A stretch of DNA of 29,082 nucleotides from a virus. Position 1 is the first letter of the stretch; each line of letters starts with the position of its first letter. Positions 27,947-29,082 of this stretch are shown here, piece by piece. The notes beneath the pieces are model-generated. The model was not told where the DNA came from. It made no database searches and was given only the letters and a program-made list of their open reading frames with translations. A program made the translations under genes and the position numbers. The DNA lies in the IMG/VR virus record IMGVR_UViG_3300019871_000005, positions 1-29,082 of that record; one strand, 5' to 3'.

Positions 27947-29053
27947 TCAGCGAGTCTGGAGCTGAATGAACGGCGCAAGGGTGTTAGAACCCCTGTTGGG
28001 AGTGATGGCGGACTGGATCCACGGACGCCCGTCCACGCGCTCGATAAAGCGAACTGTGGTCACGTCGTTTTGAAAACGATAGTGAGGGCTGGTGTCGGCC
28101 TGGACGGTCTGGCGGTCGCCGAGCAGGTAGTAGCTGAGGTCGACGAAGTTGATGTCGCCCGCGGTACCGACCGAGTTGACCTTTTCCGTGAAGTACACGG
28201 GGCGGCCGAGGATGGTCATCGGGGGGCCGGTGACGCCGTTGTTGAGCCAGATCGCGGAGCCGCCGGTGCCGACCGAGAGTGCCATGGTGGCCAGCTCGGG
28301 GAAGGTGTCGATGTGGGCGATCCACACCGCGCTGTCCAGCGAGGACGGGAGCATCCGGCTGTACATCTTGACGATGTTTTCCCAGACGAGGGTGCCTGCG
28401 GACTGGCCGGTTTCCTTGGTGACGGTGACGGTGGCGGTGGCGTTGAGGAAGCCGAGGGGTTCGCCGACGCCGCTGCCGCGGATGAAGGCGATGTCCTCGA
28501 ACCAGGCGATTGCTTCCGGGAAGATTTCGTTGATGAACATTTGGAGCGAGATGATCGAGTCGGCGAACAGCTCGTTCGGGATCTCGGAGTACGCGGTGAG
28601 CTTCTTGGCTTCGAGCTTGACCCGGCCGAAGGTGGGTGCGGAGTCCGTGAGGGATGCGGCCTCTTCGGTCCAGTAGGCGGTGACGCCGCCGTAGATGTTC
28701 GACGCGTTCGACGTGGTGTCGATCATCGGGAAGGGGACGGTGAGCGTTTCCATCGGGACGACGCGGGCCCGGGAGCGAACGATTGCCTTTTCGAGTGCAA
28801 CGCGGAGAAGTTCGCTGCGGAGGTACTCGGGGATCAGGAACCCGCCGTCGGCCGGGACGTTCGAGCCGAAGGAGTTCATGACCTCCTTGATCTTGTGCTG
28901 GCTGGCGAGGGCGTCCGCGGAGCGGGTGCCGTGCCAGATCGACGTCATGAAGTCCTTGACGTCCGGGAACAGCTCGTCCAGCTGGGCACCCGGGGCGTTG
29001 GGGTTGTACTTGTCGCCGATGCGGGCGTGCTTGGTGGAGGTGGCCGGGCGCAT
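27947..29053 (-). CDS. Major capsid protein, HK97 fold, N terminus probably incomplete
   Basis: 368 residues from ATG 29053. Hallmarks of the HK97-like capsid family: GGFLIPEYLRSELLRVA near the start, the E-loop and spine region (VPMETLTVPFPMID, KKLTAYSEIPNELF), GEPLGFLN, and the A-domain (GRPVYFTEKVN, YYLLGDRQTVQ). The short N-terminal arm has no scaffold (delta) domain. The reading frame upstream meets TAG only inside the last 18 bases, an inverted copy of 28994-29011; if that is an artefact the protein continues beyond the window. First gene of the late operon. Confidence 0.92.
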   Translation of the reverse strand: MRPATSTKHARIGDKYNPNAPGAQLDELFPDVKDFMTSIWHGTRSADALASQHKIKEVMNSFGSNVPADGGFLIPEYLRSELLRVALEKAIVRSRARVVPMETLTVPFPMIDTTSNASNIYGGVTAYWTEEAASLTDSAPTFGRVKLEAKKLTAYSEIPNELFADSIISLQMFINEIFPEAIAWFEDIAFIRGSGVGEPLGFLNATATVTVTKETGQSAGTLVWENIVKMYSRMLPSSLDSAVWIAHIDTFPELATMALSVGTGGSAIWLNNGVTGPPMTILGRPVYFTEKVNSVGTAGDINFVDLSYYLLGDRQTVQADTSPHYRFQNDVTTVRFIERVDGRPWIQSAITPNRGSNTLAPFIQLQTR

Positions 29054-29082
29054 GTCGAGGCGCTAAGTACAACCCCAACGCC
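28994..29082. repeat. 18-bp perfect inverted repeat ending at the window edge
   Basis: GGCGTTGGGGTTGTACTT (28994-29011) and its exact reverse complement (29065-29082) flank 53 bases. The second arm ends exactly at the last base and puts a stop in the capsid frame. It looks like a fold-back at a contig end rather than a biological hairpin. Confidence 0.75.

Noticed and set aside
1-29082. Integrase, attachment site or immunity repressor
   Set aside because: No tyrosine or serine recombinase motif, no tRNA-flanking att-like repeat and no clear repressor; the small HTH proteins alone do not show a temperate lifestyle.

Overview
The window is part of a tailed (siphovirus-type) phage genome or prophage from a high-G+C actinobacterial host, most likely Streptomyces or a relative. 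This rests on the strong G/C third-position codon use, GTG and TTG starts, actinophage-style structural genes, and a complete head-tail-lysis order. Both ends cut genes: the nuclease at the left and the major capsid gene at the right. The last 18 bases are an exact inverted copy of sequence inside the capsid gene, which looks like a contig-end fold-back. No integrase or repressor is recognisable, so the lifestyle cannot be told.

Left arm, plus strand (1-9560). A recombination module comes first: a RecB/Cas4-like nuclease, a RecA-fold ATPase and an ssDNA-binding-like protein. A 379-base gap and two small regulator-like genes follow. The most remarkable region is 3340-6424. From a strong promoter-like site (TTGACA-N16-TAGTGT) runs a dense RNA array of six Y-RNA-like hairpins interleaved with tRNAs (Asn-GTT, Arg-ACG, Ile-GAT-like, a Gln-like one and one aberrant tRNA-like element). 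It leads into a gene for a Ro60/Rsr-type TROVE + vWA protein, the protein family that binds Y RNAs. Two of the six Y RNAs carry an embedded circularly permuted tRNA domain (T arm, acceptor stem closed by a loop, D arm), as described for bacterial YrlA-type Y RNAs. Downstream are small unknown genes, a TerD-family stress protein, a lipoprotein, a strong terminator and a two-gene unit that appears to be read as a leaderless mRNA.

Right arm, minus strand (29082 down to 9575). Late genes run right to left: major capsid protein, a free-standing endonuclease VII/HNH gene with its own promoter, several small virion proteins, head-tail connectors, tail terminator, tail proteins, tail assembly chaperones with a -1 frameshift on an A7 slippery run, tape measure, a 956-residue tail-tip protein with lectin-like domains, then endolysin, holin, a second membrane protein and a membrane-anchored collagen-like protein. 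Several rho-independent terminators punctuate this operon, and three share the same 3' tail TTTTTCATG.

The two arms converge on a shared hairpin at 9540-9575. The plus-strand accessory block (Ro protein, Y RNAs, tRNAs, TerD) reads as a phage-borne RNA-handling and stress module. That function is inference; the RNA folds and the protein families are what the sequence shows.
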